Below are positions 9,627 to 24,135 of a DNA stretch of 64,000 nt, one piece after another. The stretch is from Xestospongia bergquistia (Eukaryota; Porifera; Demospongiae; Haplosclerida; Petrosiidae): assembly GCA_963965975.1 (NCBI GenBank), contig OZ014424.1, forward strand, positions 4,712,001 to 4,776,000, in the 5' to 3' direction. Every line of letters begins with the position of its first letter. Within the stretch, counting starts at the first letter, position 1. The translations under genes and the position numbers were made by a program. The notes under the pieces are model-generated. The model saw only the letters and a list, made by a program, of their open reading frames with translations, was not told the origin of the DNA and did no database searches.

Positions 9627-12600
9627 ATGGCTGAAAATGCTAGTGACAATAACGATCATATAATCATTAATGGATCCATCAAGTATGCTCACGATATCAA
9701 TTACGATGATACTGAGCCACCTGACAAACGTAGGAAAGGCTGGTCTGTTCATGCCTCAGTGGAGTCAAAAGGAGCTATCAATAATATCAGACTATGTGAA
9801 GAGCTACACTTCAAAGAAGCTATGGAGAAACGTGATACAAAAATGGAGCTAATAAAATTATCAATTGGTTAGTTAGTGTATATACTATGTGATGTACAAA
9901 TTTGTTGTTTAATGAGAAATAAATTGATATTATGCATTCATGTAGGTTTATTTTGAGCTAAGAATTTGTATAACAATCTTATCTCAATTATTGTAACAGG
10001 TGTGTTTTTCCATATCAGTTTACAGTAGCCAATAGTACTCTGTTTACATTATATCTGCTTTGAGTAATAGTTGGCATCATTCAATTATCATGAGTACAGT
10101 TCCAGTCAGGTTTGTGGGTGTTTTATTTCCTTATTAGGCGATCCCACTGTGTTTGGTAACCTACCTCCTCATCCTGCTATCACTGAGGCACTCAAGAAAG
10201 CTGTGGATACTGGAAAGTATAATGGCTATGGACATTCTAAAGGTATGAAAGAATGATAGTTTAAGTTTAATATTCTCTCTCTCTCACTCTCTCAGGTCTA
10301 CCTCATGTCAGAGAAGCTGTAGCAAGGAAATTTTCAGTAATTAATGAGTCACCATTAACATCTGAGGTACAGTAAATATAATATAATAACATGCACATGA
10401 TTATTTATATAGTAAGATCTGATAATATACAATAGTTGCAATAGTGCAAATTTTACAAGTTAACTATAATTATTACTAAATGAAATTCTATACTTACAAG
10501 TCCCATATATGGAACTAAAATAGACAGTGTGGGTTATCTATTGGTATGATGTGTTTTGATCACATGTTTCATACACTAACATTGGTATAATTGCCATGAT
10601 TCAATTTCAATTTTGCAGAGCTGTAGATGTTAGACAAATAACCTATTGTATATTAGCTACTGATACAATGATATTTTCATAGCATTTTATAGCTGTAGAT
10701 GTTAGACAAATAACCTATTGTATATTAGCTACTGATACAATAATGTTTTCATAGCATTTTATTTATGCTAGACAAAACTATTACACCTGTTAGAGAGAGA
10801 GAGAGAGAGAAAGAGTTTTTACTAGATACTTTCTCTCCACTCATTAGGATGTGATCCTAACTAACGCATGTTCTGGTGCTCTAGACCTCTCAATAAATGT
10901 ATTATGCAATGCTGGTCAAAATATACTAGTACCTAAACCAGGTTTTGCAGTCTATCGCTGTTTAGCAGGTGCTAAGCAAGTGGAGATCCGATATTATAAT
11001 CTTAAAGTGAATCTCTTAATTAATTCATTAATTTGTCTTCGTGCATATGTTTTCTTGTACACATTGATCCATTTCTCCCTGTATCAATCCATTTATCTGC
11101 TTCTATCCATCCATTCATTTTGCTTGTCTCTATTATAGCCTGACCAAAACTGGGAGGCCGATCTCGAGGATATGGAGCAGCTGGTAGATGATAACACAGC
11201 TGCTATTATCATTACTAATCCAAGTAATCCTTGTGGTTCTGTCTACTCAAAAGCTCACATCTCAGAGCTTGCTGATTGTAAGTTTTGTAAAAAGTATTGT
11301 TCCAAGTTTATTTATTAGTAATTCTTGGTCTTTAAAAAAGACCACAAATTTTACTGTTACTTAGTATAAAGGTTTTGTATAATAATAATGTATAATATGT
11401 TATATATTTAATTCACCAATCAAAATTAGTTCTATTTTAATTACTAAAAGTCAATAGGCAAATTTAAATCAACTAAAACAATATCAGCTGAAACATGTAC
11501 AGTATGAGTGAACAATAATATACAAAAATAAATGTCTGGTAGATTGTATTGCAGTACATATATTATCATCTCTCAAGTCAATCAAGTACTGTGTGGTCCT
11601 GTACATAATAATGCTATTAGAATTACTAATAGTAATCTTTTATCGAGGATAAATTATCTTAGTTAATTGAAGGGACATCCTCGTTATATTAAACTCTTTC
11701 CCTTGCATAGAGATTGTTATATTACATTAGATAAAGAGTAAATCCACTACTTAATGTAAACTCATATAATGTTGTTATATTGTTAGTTGCTGACAGACAT
11801 TGTCTACCTGTTATCAGTGATGAGATCTACGCTGAGATGATATTTCCGGGACATACTTTTCATTCAATTGCATCGGTGACCCCCAAAGTCCCTGCTCTGA
11901 TCTGTGGAGGCACAGGTAAACAGTTCTTAATACCAGGCTGGAGATTGGGATGGATCTTGATTCAAGATCCAGTCGATGCTTTTAAAGATGAAGTAAGCAT
12001 TATTATATACTTTACTGTGTTTTCATATTTTTAATGATATTTGTTATATATAATTGTTTGCTTTGATTTTTAATGCATTTTTTCTTTTTTTCTCATCTTA
12101 AAGGTTCGTGAAGGATTAGCAAGATTAGCTATGAAAATTTTGGGACCCAGTACAGTTGTACAAGCAGCTGTACCAGATATTTTTGACAATGTTCCCAAAG
12201 AGTTTCATGAAAGGAATATTAAAGTATTTCATGTAAGACTTGATATTATCATGTCAGTGATAATTCTTTGTACACTACAGGAAAATGCTACCCTTGTTTA
12301 CGAAGGGTTATCTCAAGTTCCTGGACTAAAACCTGTTATGCCAGCTGGTGCTATGTATTTAATGGTGGGAATAGATATTGGTCACTTCCCTGAATTTAAA
12401 GATGACATTGACTTCACAAAACAACTTCTTATTGAGCAGTCCGTATTTTGTTTGCCTGGACAAGTAAGAAAATGAGAATGAATAGATATAGATAGGTTTA
12501 TTTATCTCTCTCTCTCTCTCTCTCTTTCTTCCCCACCACACACAACAAAGGCCCTAGAATATCCCAACTTTTTCAGGATTGTTTTAGTGATGCCTCAAGA

Positions 12601-12658
12601 TAAGATCAGGGAAGCTTGCCATCGGATTACAGTCTTCTGTCAAAAGCACTATCATTAA
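9627..12658 (+). CDS. TAT: tyrosine aminotransferase
   Basis: PLP-dependent transfer of the amino group of tyrosine to 2-oxoglutarate, first step of tyrosine breakdown. Nine exons: 9627-9867, 10138-10242, 10296-10366, 10848-11006, 11139-11277, 11787-11992, 12104-12232, 12281-12463, 12551-12658; 446 residues, close to vertebrate TAT (about 454). Recognisable segments: [53 protein letters not shown], the PLP-lysine region [16 protein letters not shown] (Lys near 283), [12 protein letters not shown] and the C-terminal CQKHYH. An AATAAA at 12670 follows the stop. The aminotransferase is complete, with every catalytic region present. TAT is preferred over alanine aminotransferase because the whole length follows the TAT pattern. 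Confidence 0.93.
10619..10762. repeat. 72-bp tandem duplication in a TAT intron
   Basis: Two nearly identical 72-bp copies (10619-10690 and 10691-10762), each starting AGCTGTAGATGTTAGACAAA. They lie in the third intron of the aminotransferase gene. Only a few mismatches, so the duplication is recent. Confidence 0.85.
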
Positions 12659-12875
12659 GGCAGTGATACTAATAAAGAATAGTTTTTTTAATGATATATT
12701 CTAACCACCATAATATACAGTAATAATTAGTTAGTATATCACAATATTTTTAAAACTTTATCTTATTTAAATTTTATTTTACAATGTTGCAAGTTTTCAC
12801 AGGTATTTATTAATAAAATTAATGACAATATTTTGAAACATAAGACAATATAATTGCTATTGTTTTAGCTTACTG

Positions 12876-13070
12876 AGTATCAATCAGTGTACATTAGTAT
12901 TCAATCAGTGTACATGAGATAAATGCTGAGTGTCAATCAGTGTACATGAAATAAATACTGAGTGTCAATCAGTGTACATGAGATAAATACTGAGTATCAA
13001 TCAGTGTACTTGAGATAAATACTGAGTGTCAATCAGTGTACTTGAGATAAATACTGAGTATCCCATCAGT
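12876..13070. repeat. 31-bp tandem repeat downstream of TAT
   Basis: About six copies of a roughly 31-bp unit with the core CAATCAGTGTACATGAGAT, slightly diverged. The surrounding gap, 12659-13808, holds no gene that I can see; it is AT-rich and includes the 3' flanks of two convergent genes. Confidence 0.85.
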
Positions 13071-13808
13071 ACAATACTATAGTGTATTGTTCATCCACTA
13101 TTTAGAAAGGTCACCTCTCAGTTATTGTCCACCCAGTTAGAAGTTTAGACCACAGATTTATATTGAGAGTGCTCTTGTTTCAGAACTTGTGTGCAAAAGC
13201 AACATAAAGTATGTACTACATACAATTACTGTTAACATTTTATAACTATGTTATAATAATGTATTATGATGTCGTTATACTTGAAAGAAGTGATTAATTT
13301 TAAAGAGAAAAAGGAACACAATTTAACAATAATAATTATATATATTTAACAATCAACATATTATGTATGAAACAATAAAATTACATAGCTGAATTAAACA
13401 ATCAAAATAATTTGATTTTACGAATTTGGAATGATACAAATAATTAATTACAGTAAGGAATAACTACACTATTGTTATAATATTAATTAAACAAAAACAA
13501 ATTAATTAATAAATTACATTCTGTAGCTGTACTGATAATAATGTACAATAAACCAACTAATTAAATAATTCATTTTTATTATGAAAGCTATTACTGCCAT
13601 AATGTAACTAATAATAACAATGGCATAATATTATCTCATATAAACAATATTATTACTTACAATACTTACATATATTCGGCGAATATAATACATTATTACT
13701 ACTAAGTTGATTGAATGTTTTTTTCACTTTTTCCATATTATTCTTAAGTTATATAAGTAGATATTACAATACAGGGGCTATACGCACTACATTGAATGAA
13801 GAAGGCTC

Positions 13809-16709
13809 TCAATGGAGTCTCCAATTTAATGGGGGTTCTCCCCATTCTGGTGGATGCGGTGGAAGGGGCATTCGTCCATGGCCATGGTTTGGTGGAGGAG
13901 GGTGTGGTCCATGACCATGAGGATGTGGACCCATATGAGCAGGTCCAGGTGATGGAGCAAGAGGTCCACCCATAGGTGGCCCTCCTCTAGGAGGTGGTGG
14001 TCCAGCTGGAAGTGGGTGTGGTGGCATGTGATAGTCATGCATTGGACCAGGGACTCGATGATGTCCAGGTCCTGGACCAGGTGGAATGGGTCCTGGTCTG
14101 TGGTTGGGTGCCATACGCATAGGAGATGGCACCATACCCATCATAGGAGGATGATGAGAAGGGGGTGGAGTAGTAGGTGGAGTTGGATGAGGTGAAGGAG
14201 CAGGAGACATAGAAGGCAAACTTGAACCATCAGGAGTGTTAGTACGAAAGTTATGAACAGGTCGGAATTGCATATCATGAGGTGGAAGAGGATGATGAGG
14301 AGGTGGGCCATGCCCCCTTGGAGGAGGATGGGGTCCCATCATGTGAGACGGTGGAGTTGGACCTCCATACCCATCCCAAAAATGTGGGCCTCCCGGTGCA
14401 GAGACAGGGGGAGGAGGAGGTGGATGGTGTGGACGATGCATAGGTCCAGGTGATTGAACAAAATCATCATGTACCATCCTACCACGGTTAAGAGAGTGGA
14501 CGTGACGGTCATGAGGTGGATAGGGTGGCATACCTGGATACGGATCACTCCCATAGTGAAACTGACTGGGACCACCTGGTCGCATCATTTCATGGTCATA
14601 AGGACCAGAAAAATGGCCACCATGATGTCTCATATCTCTGTCATCTTGAGAATGATTCATTGGTATCTCTTGAGAAAATGATCCACGTGATCCTAGCATA
14701 TCAAAAGGCTCTTGCTGAGAAAGAGGATCTCCGTAAGTAGACGAGTTAGAGGAGAGGGAGGGATGACGTCTATGTCCCCTATGAGACCCAGGTGCTTGAT
14801 TGAATGGTAACTGAAATTCACGTTCATCTGGAAGACTGAGACTGTCGGAGTCTAGCTGTGGTCGACCGACTCCTCCACCTACTCCCAAAGGTATGGAGTG
14901 ACACGATGCACTAGACTAAAAGGAGAAGACATTACTATTTTTGACAATAATGTTTGCAATCACTTACGGCTGATCGTCCAGGCAGCTCATCACGGGAACT
15001 TCTAAAACCCATAAATTCATTATCACGGCTGTCTCTCCTAATGAGAGTGAAAAAAGTGAGTTGTAAGAAATCAAATAAAATCTACATTCTTCTTATGATA
15101 GTAGACTGTACAGATAATAATATCAAATATCACAAACTATGTAGGCAGAGAGACACACTTATTGACAGCAAGGCACTGCCCTCTTTAATAAATTCTTAAC
15201 ATAGCAAACCAATCAAAAAAGGACAATTACAGAATAAGACTATGATAATGTCAACTATTTAGCTCAAATTCCCTTTATGTGAATCCATCCATCCATCCAT
15301 TCACTCTAGTCACAAACCCTGAAGTTTCAGAATCGCTATCAGACGATACTGGTGGATACACAGGAAAGGGTCCAAGACCTTTACTGAAGAAGTTTCCCAG
15401 ACCCCAATTTCCACCTTCAACATCCTCCATATATCCAGATGAAATTCGGTCATTTCGTTTCAAGCTTCCAGTTCCACGAGGATGCATAACAATTCCTGAA
15501 TCTATAGATGCCATTGATGAATTGGATACAAGATGAGGATTAGATGGACGCATTACATCGACAGTTTCTCCGCCCACCACTTGACTTTGTTGTAATGTAT
15601 CTTCATTATTATCGTTGCTTAGAAATTCAGCTTTGCCAAGTTCTTCTCTGGACACGCCCTCTTTTTGCTTGCCATTTTGATGCCAATAGAAACTGTTTTC
15701 ATATCCAAAGTCATTTCTATCAAGATAGTTAAAAACTTTGTCAAAGTCAGCAGGCGTTGCTGCTGTATAGAATCCAGAGTCTTTCTCAGTTGTGAAGGAT
15801 TGTTTACTTGGTTTTTTATCTGCAAAGAAAACAAAACAGTATTAAAAGTATAACAATTAAATAACAATACATTGTATGTTGTACGCAACAAACTGTACAA
15901 CTGTCCTTAACACAGAGGTGTCCTTAACATTGAAAATATACTAAGTATTAGTATGAGGCTAAAACAAGTGTCCTTTATATGTAGTAACAATATTATACTG
16001 TTTTCTATATGTAATTATTGTACATGAGTATCTTTTGCACACACCACTGTCACGTTTCTTCAGCTGTTCTCTCTCTTCTTTACGGAGAGCACTATAACGA
16101 CGAGATTGTTTTGATTCAGATTTTGTCAAAGCTAGCACACTAGCCTGCGTCAAACCACTATGAGATGTCCTCATGTCCAAAGGAAGATAATGTGTAATGT
16201 CTTCAGAATCATCAACAAAGTGATGTGCTTTTACTGTAGTGACACTACTAGCAATTGTACTAATACTCTCGTCACTATTGGTGCGATGTAGATTAGAGAA
16301 TGGCTTAGAACCACGCACTAAACTACCACTACGACTGCGATCTGAACGACACGATGAACCTTCTAATGAAGGAGACGTCCCACTTGAAGGACGATTAGAA
16401 TCAGCTAAGTCCAAGCTTTCTCCATCACTGGAGGGCAGACGGCCAGCAGGAAGCTCAATTGTCTCGTCTTTACTGCTTGAAGACTCGGGACTTGAATAAA
16501 TGTAGGGGGTCTTGTGTTGACTGTATTTTAGACCCTTTCGTGTTTTTCGACTGTTTGAGTGTATCATTTGATGTTGGTGTATTGTTGAGAGATAATCATT
16601 GTTAGCATGTGTACATTCCACTAGAATAGTTGGTACATTATTAATACTTGACCTAGAAATGAGAGAGAAACATTCTTGAGAGAGAGAGAGAGAGGGAGGG
16701 AGAGAGGGA

Positions 16710-16759
<50 letters not shown>

Positions 16760-19700
16760 TGCTGCTTACAGCTCATTAACAAAGTCCACCAAAGAAAGCT
16801 CTAAAGTGTAAGTTGTCTCAATAATTCCCAGGAATGCATCAGATGGTAATAAACGAGAGAGGGAGGAAAGTGTGACATAGTCTTCTACTAACCACCTACA
16901 TAAACAATATAGAGATTTAAACACAAACAAGAATGATATCATTGTCATATATTATCCTATCTGTTATATTATATGACACATAGGCCAGCTCATGTGACAC
17001 AGGAGGTTAAGTGCTGTTAATTTTAGATACCCTTGGGAATAAAATACCGTTCTATTAGTAGACAGAGTGGAGTGATATATATATTTGTTAAAAGCATATA
17101 TAATATAGAACATGATCGGACAAAAAGCCACATCAGAACTATTACAATTAACACATGTTACTGTATGTGTGTAAATTGAAGTCTGACCCTCTTTTCAGCA
17201 TCAAGATGTACTATAGCTTCATCTCACTCATCCATTATCACATATTAGTCTATTTTATTTTACCATTCGCCATTTCCTTCTACTATGCATTTATTTCATA
17301 TAACAATGCATCCATATTATTCCCTATGTATCTATTACAATAATATACTGATTAATATCTTACCAAGTACTCTGTACAGTAATGACAAGTTTTGATTCTC
17401 CTTTAGTAGAAATAGTACATACAACTTCTCTGTGTGGTGAGGGTCGAATTAATACCTATGAGAGAGAAAGAGTGAGTGAGTGAGTGAGTGAGTGAGTGAG
17501 GGGGAAGAGATTACTTTTATAGCCCATGTTTGGAGATGTTGGACTTATTACAACATGTCACAGTTAACTTATACCTTTGCAGTTTCAGAATATATACATA
17601 TATTCATATCTATGGGACTTGTATATAAATATATATTAAATTAATTCAGTTCTTATGCACAGACACAACAAAGGGAGATTTTGCTGAATGTATGATTGTT
17701 ATCACAAACACTCCATTACAGGAAATTATCCAGTGACAAACACTTTTGTATTACAGCTTTTAAATCCAGCACGTTCTAATATTGATTTGCTCAGATTGCT
17801 AGACACGATGGCTAGTCTTACGGCATTCTACAAATACAGTTAGTACATGTCTCTTACAACCCAGGCTACTGGCAGGAGTATTTAGTACAAGCGTTCACAT
17901 GCAACATGCCATACCAAATTAGATTTCCCATAGAAGAGTTGTACGGCTGTTTTAGCTGAAGTCTGGGTAATGGAAGAGCATACTTCATTGAGAACATGGA
18001 ATGCAAAGTCATGGATTTTTTCAGAAGCAAAGTTCTGCCTATGTGTTTCTGGTAATGTAGTAGCCAGCTCTTCTATAGCCATCTGGAGAGAAAGAGAGAC
18101 AGAGAAGTCATTCAGTCAGTAATGAAATCAGATTGTTGAAATCATATCCCCCCCTACCCATCCAACAAATAAAACATAAACTCCCATATATACACAGTAA
18201 TATGTACAATTGCGGTGTGTGTGTGAAGTGATCTTGATATGGTAATGTTATACAATGTGGGAGTCATGTGTGAAGAAGGCACTTAGTACACAAACTATGC
18301 CAAATACTATATACAATGCTATCAATACTAACACTACACTATAATACAAGTACTATATAAATACGTGTATAATTCTATGCTATATAACACATATACTAGA
18401 CTACTGATTATGCAGACATAACAAGAAGTCTCTATACAATAGCAGTGTACACCACCCACTGGCTCACCCACTACAAGTCAACTGTCAACAACAATACAAA
18501 TACATGTACATATACATGTAATTAATTATGTCTTAAATGCTATATATAATGCATAAAAACAATATATATGTCAACACAAAAGCTTTGTCTTGTGTTTGTA
18601 AAATGTACATCACAAGTATATACATGCACATATACATGTGATCAAGACATGTCCGTGGAAATTTCAATGGAACAAGGCAATTTTGAATTATTTTATGTCA
18701 TGTGCAACTAATGAATTGATAAAATCAAAAGTTTCAATGAATTTTTTTCAGAAAAATTATACACATTTGTTGAAGAGAGAGAAAGGGAGGGGCCAGAGGG
18801 AGGAAGTTTGATAAAAGTAAAATATTTAAATTAAGTATTTGTATCTAATTTGTATAATTTGTATAATAAGCTACAGCTATTTCCAAAACTGTTGCTATCT
18901 CTTTAGTTCCTATTACAATGTACTTCCAATTATAAATTTTCATTCTGTCATGTCCTCTATTTCAATTTAACAACAAGATTGTCTCTTTCAAAGTACCAGT
19001 TCTCTAATTTTCAAATCTCGTATTTATACTTACCAATTTTTCTTGTATGTTGTCTTCTGATCCTGAGGCCCCGCCCATTCTTTTGGAACCGACTATAAAA
19101 GCAGTCCTTGGAATATCTCTTTCAATTAGTTGTTCTTTCTCTTGTCGACTTTGAGGATGAGGTGCCCCAGCACCAACTGCTTCAAGCTCACTACAGCAAT
19201 CCTAAAAAGAGACAGCATTCATTCATTCTATCCCATCTAATAATACATCTATACATCTATTATTACAACACTTACTTTCAAAGCTAGTTCAATACCCTTG
19301 GAGTTAAGGTGAAATCCTCCTGAAACAACCATTGAAGACCCTTTAGTTTTTTCTAGCTCATTGACAAAAGACTGCAAAAAAATAAAATGTTCTTATAATA
19401 TATGTTGATTGTTTATTAGTAGAAATAGATTAGCAAGTTGTAGAACTATCACTTAAGCTTACAAAGTGTTTAAACTAGATGGCAAAGGTTTAAAGTTTGA
19501 TGTTTAACACTAACAAGAATGGTGTTGTCACAATGCTCAAGCAATTAATATTTATACTTATATGGGCATAATTTACTGACAGAGTATGTAGCCCAAAATA
19601 AGGTTAGCAATTAATTTAAACTCAATTAATAATTAAGTGATAACTGAGCGAATGGACTTCCCGTTACAGCCACTGCTGGACATTAATAGATAGAGCAGAA

Positions 19701-22700
19701 CCTCTCATAACTCACAAGATAGAAGACCTCTATATTGAGGACATTTCTTCTAGTCCCATACTAATACTTTAGTGTATTATACAACCTCTATATTGAGGAC
19801 ATTTGTTCTAGTCTCATACTAATACTTTAGTGTATTATATAACCTCTATATTGAGAACACTTGTTCTAGTCCCATACTAATACTTTAGTGTATTATACAA
19901 CCTCTTTATTGAGGACACTTGTTCTAGTCCCATACTAATACTTTAGTATATTATACAACCTCTTTATTGAGGACACTTGTTCTAGTCCCATACTAATACT
20001 TTAGTGTATTATACAACCTCTATAATTAGGACACTTCTATACTTACAACCATTTCCATGGTCACAAAGTGCCCACTATAGAGAGGTTTCACTAGAAGTCT
20101 TAATAGCCACATGTGCCAGGTGGCACTTTTAAAAACACACACATGTGTGCTAAAAGACACACAAGGAGAGAGATACCTTACACATGTAAGAACCAACACA
20201 TGACTCCTTAACAAGTATGTATACTTCAAATTTGTACAAATATACCTTTAAAAGCAATGTCCTCTCAATAGATACCATATTTGTGTTAACATTGCAAGAA
20301 GAGGGAAATGTATTAGTTAATGATAATGTAATTATACCCACTAGAAAAGCATTGGATTTCAGTATATGTAACTACATGTGGTAGTAAGCACTGCATACAC
20401 ATATATGTAATCGTTCATTTATGGTTATAGTATGATGAAACACACTGGCCTAACTACAAACTATGTGTTGTATAGCAATAACACACTTCACTAGCCAAAT
20501 AACATATTGCTCTACCCTATTACACCCTATGTAATATAGCAACACACTGCCCCTGGCTATAGAGCATGTGGCAAGCACAAAGCCCTGCCTACTGCCCAGG
20601 ACATGTGTCAAGCACATGCAACAATACACTATGTTATATTAATAAGGTGGTTTAGTACATGTCCTGAATAATATAAATTAATATAATAACAATATGTCTT
20701 GTTGGTCTTGTCTAACGAAGCAACTCAAAATCTCAAAACAATAAGATCAAAGCCTCTTACTAGAGTCAAAAATCTATAATCTTTATTCTCATGTGATCAT
20801 CATATTAAATTCAAGTGGATGGATAAAAGAATCATTTAATTAATTATCAAATCATTGCACGTATAATATAGCTGATAATACATATTTGGTATGATGTGAG
20901 ATAGCCATAGTTATCTCAAATATGCATTATTTAGGTAGGGGTTTACTCATGTCTTTAACATATCACATGTTTTACTGGAATATACTGGTTAGATGCGTAC
21001 GAGATGACATGTAATGAAATATACTGAAAGTTAGTGTTTGATTATGAGCAATACAAAGCAACTATGTATAGATTACTGAAATATACTGAGACATCATGCT
21101 TCACTAAAGAATGACTACTGAAGTATACAGACATAAATACTGAGAGTTATATAGTCACACACACACACATTCCAAACCAATTACTCCATACCAGTAATGA
21201 ATCGATTGATTACTCCTGAAAATGTCAACAAGCTAACCACAATGTGACCACAATAGTAGTCAAAATGACTGATGTGTGATTATCCATCACATAACACTAC
21301 CATGGTCTGGCACCCATGTTACCTAACAATGCACAATTTAAAATACATCCACACATATAATAGATGTATACTGAATACACATGCTTTTGTTCAAATATTA
21401 ATTGTATTAACTGAATTAATAATAACACTGGTACTGTTAAAAGGTGTGGGTCATTAATAGTATAACAAACAAACATATAACATACATATAGCTATACTCT
21501 ATTTCTATGTCAACTTATTGTAAGAGACAAAATACCCAGACATTCAGGCACCCAGAAAACAGGCCCAGTAACAAGACAGCTTGTATGTTAATTGTGCATT
21601 CATTTACTGGTAGTTCAGGGTCCTTACGTATGGTCAGAACTTACCTTGAGAAGCAAGTCTACTTTTTTATTTAGTGCTTTCTTTGTCGTCTCCGGTAGCT
21701 CATCCCCTCCACCATACGTCAAGCATTGGATATCACTGCGAGATAGATTTCCAATTGTACGTAAATTTCGATAAATCTAAAAGAAACAATATTTTGTCAT
21801 CCAAATACCACATACATGTCTGTAGATATGTACATGTACATGTCTAGAACATCTAACAATTTGCTAAGCCAATTATAATATGAAAAAATGGACAGGTATT
21901 TGGCAAAGAGAAACAAGAATGGACGCATAATTAAACAATACAATGGTCAATACTTTAAACAGTCATATCACAGTGAATAGAACACGTTACTGAAGCGATT
22001 CGTAAGTTTTCTCTCTTGCCTACTCACCTGGGCAGCAGCCAACCAACTTAAGGTGGCGTCTTCGATTGAGGCAGAGTTCTGTATATCAACAAGACTTTTA
22101 GCAAGATCTTTGTACATGCTGAGAGGACACATTGTATTGCCAGCAAGTGTCAAAATTTGAGCTTGAAATTCTAAAATACTCAGAAAGCAAGACCCTAAAT
22201 TCTGAGGAAAAGAAAGAAACAAAATTATTTAATGGCTGGTATATATATCTCTCATTATGAAAGTATGTAAAATCAAGCGATGGACACAAATATAAATCAT
22301 GACATTGTTTCTAATGTAAATAACATGAGATTATCATTAATATAGTCAGTATGGTTGGCTGTGTGGCATGTAGGAGGACAATACAAAGTGACTATTATTA
22401 CATATTATAGCTCATTCCATCCTTAAATATGCAAGATGTCATATGTCTGGTCATAGTTTATGTAAATAAACCATACAAGTGAAAAAAATTGAAACATCTG
22501 TTAGAAAGACTATTATAAAAATGAAAACACTACTTCAAAAGCATAAAAAGAGGCATAAAGTAAGTCAACAACATTAGATATTGTTTACATTATTACATTA
22601 GTCACAGACTAATGTGTTATGAATTTACTAAAATACTATAATCTTGTGGAATTTAGAGATTAGCAATTAACCAAAGGTTATGGCTTAAAATAGAACAGAT

Positions 22701-23758
22701 GGAACAGGTTGCCTTAAAAGGACATAACACCTATCTGTATACATTTATATAGTACAACTATGTACATACATTCATACATGTACATATTTACATGTAATGA
22801 ATACATGCATATATGTAATATTTACATGTATACATGTACATGTACAGGAAGACAATAACGCCACAAAACATTATTCAAATTGTTTGATCTGAGACATCGA
22901 GGAAGTACAATTTATAAATAAAAAGCAAAAATGTATACTTAACCATAAAGAACATCAAAGACAACTTAGTAAAAATGTACAATCTATAATATTATATGAG
23001 CACCAATGCATACACCAGATAACTACTGTGTCTAAAAACTGGCCACAATTACCCAATTTATAGTGTCAATTAAAACTGTCAACCTCTATGAATTTTATAA
23101 GCTTTGAATTCAAAAGAAAAACATACTAAATTTAAACTAAAACATTAACAAACAAAGTTTTTCTTAATAAACTAACCTTGACCCGTGAAGAGTTTAAATC
23201 ATCTATGGCCTTGGTTAACTGGGACTCTTGATTTAATAGTTCTTGTTGTGCTGTCTTCAACTTTGTCTCTGAATGATCTCCTTTCTTTGTGATGTTTGAG
23301 TCAACTCTTCTGATGTCCTCCATGTGACTCTGAGTTGAGTCATATCTAGTTAATAACTTGGCATAAACGTCCAGGCTGTTTCGTAGAGAACTGACGGAGG
23401 GACCGACTTTTTTACAAGCAGACTCAAACTCTTGCTGAAGTATTTCTTGCTGGGCATATTTTTCTAATAAGTGTTCACAGGCTTCTTTATATCTGAGGAC
23501 TACCATTAGAAGTGGTGTGTTGTCCAGAGCTGTCTCTAATAAGGAGGCTAACTGACATCCCGTCTTGCAATAGTTATTCAGAGAAACTAACCACTCATCG
23601 AAGCATTTTGGTAATTCCGTTAGGGAAGAGTCCATCTTTTCAAAGCGATGTCTACGCAGTTTATACTCTGCCTTCGGCGAGTTTTGTTCCGACCCTCCGT
23701 CAGTTGTTCTATTGCCGTTGACTAAGGGAAAGCCACTTGATACTAGATCCACTGCCAT
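13809..23758 (-). CDS. large unrecognised coiled-coil protein with Pro/His-rich C-terminus
   Basis: Twelve exons on the minus strand: 23758-23177, 22201-22028, 21776-21645, 19371-19276, 19201-19034, 18082-17915, 17455-17364, 16895-16770, 16652-16045, 15819-15318, 15037-14968, 14915-13809. All phases agree, giving 1274 residues from MAVDLVSSG. Residues about 35-195 are helical and charged (FDEWLVSLNNYCKTGC; YKEACEHLLEKYAQQ), perhaps a BAR-like or spectrin-like bundle. The middle has a small folded-looking part (VLIRPSPHREVVCTIS; WLVEDYVTLSS), then Ser-rich linkers. The last 360 residues are dominated by Pro, His, Gly and Met, probably disordered. No signal peptide or membrane segment. I do not recognise the family and assign no function. 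An intron holds the 58-bp tandem repeat. Confidence 0.72.
19727..20035. repeat. 58-bp tandem repeat array (about five units)
   Basis: Units begin AACCTCTATATTGAGGACAC and continue with TTGTTCTAGTCCCATACTAA, then TACTTTAGTGTATTATAC. The array lies in an intron of the large unrecognised gene. It opens with GAACCTCTCATAA, the same lead-in as the array at 45793, so both are copies of one dispersed element. Confidence 0.85.
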
Positions 23759-24135
23759 GACGCTTATAGGTTCATATCACAAAAAAGTAGACGAAGTTCT
23801 CACACCGCTTAAAGTAGTTCTAGACAAAGTAACTAATTATAACTTTAGTATATTATAAGTACAACTCGCACAGAAGTTAGAAAGAGATGGACGAAGTCCA
23901 ACAGAGAAAGTGTAGGCAGTGCTTTTTGCAACATTCATAGATACCATCCCCCCACGTCCAACCATCCATATATTCAAGTCCGGAAAAGGGAGGGTTAAAG
24001 ATAGGTTACCATAACAACGGTTTGATTAGTGGGTGTGGCTAACAAATTATTATAAGGTTGCATGTCACGTCATCTACGCTAATACTTACTAAAAATTTGC
24101 GAATATCCTAGAAAAGGTGACTATAATATTAGGTG
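23759..24135. promoter_or_regulatory. shared 377-bp intergenic promoter region
   Basis: The large minus-strand gene starts at 23758 and the first LPCAT gene at 24136, so their 5' ends face away from each other across 377 bp. The 5' UTRs and both promoters must fit in this stretch. It contains GGTTACCATAACAACGG near 24007, a weak match to an RFX site; no TATA box is convincing. Confidence 0.5.

Noticed and set aside
13826..14740. Several open frames opposite or shifted within the Pro/His-rich exon
   Set aside because: They are shadows of the low-complexity coding exon of the large minus-strand gene, whose frame is supported by exon phases.
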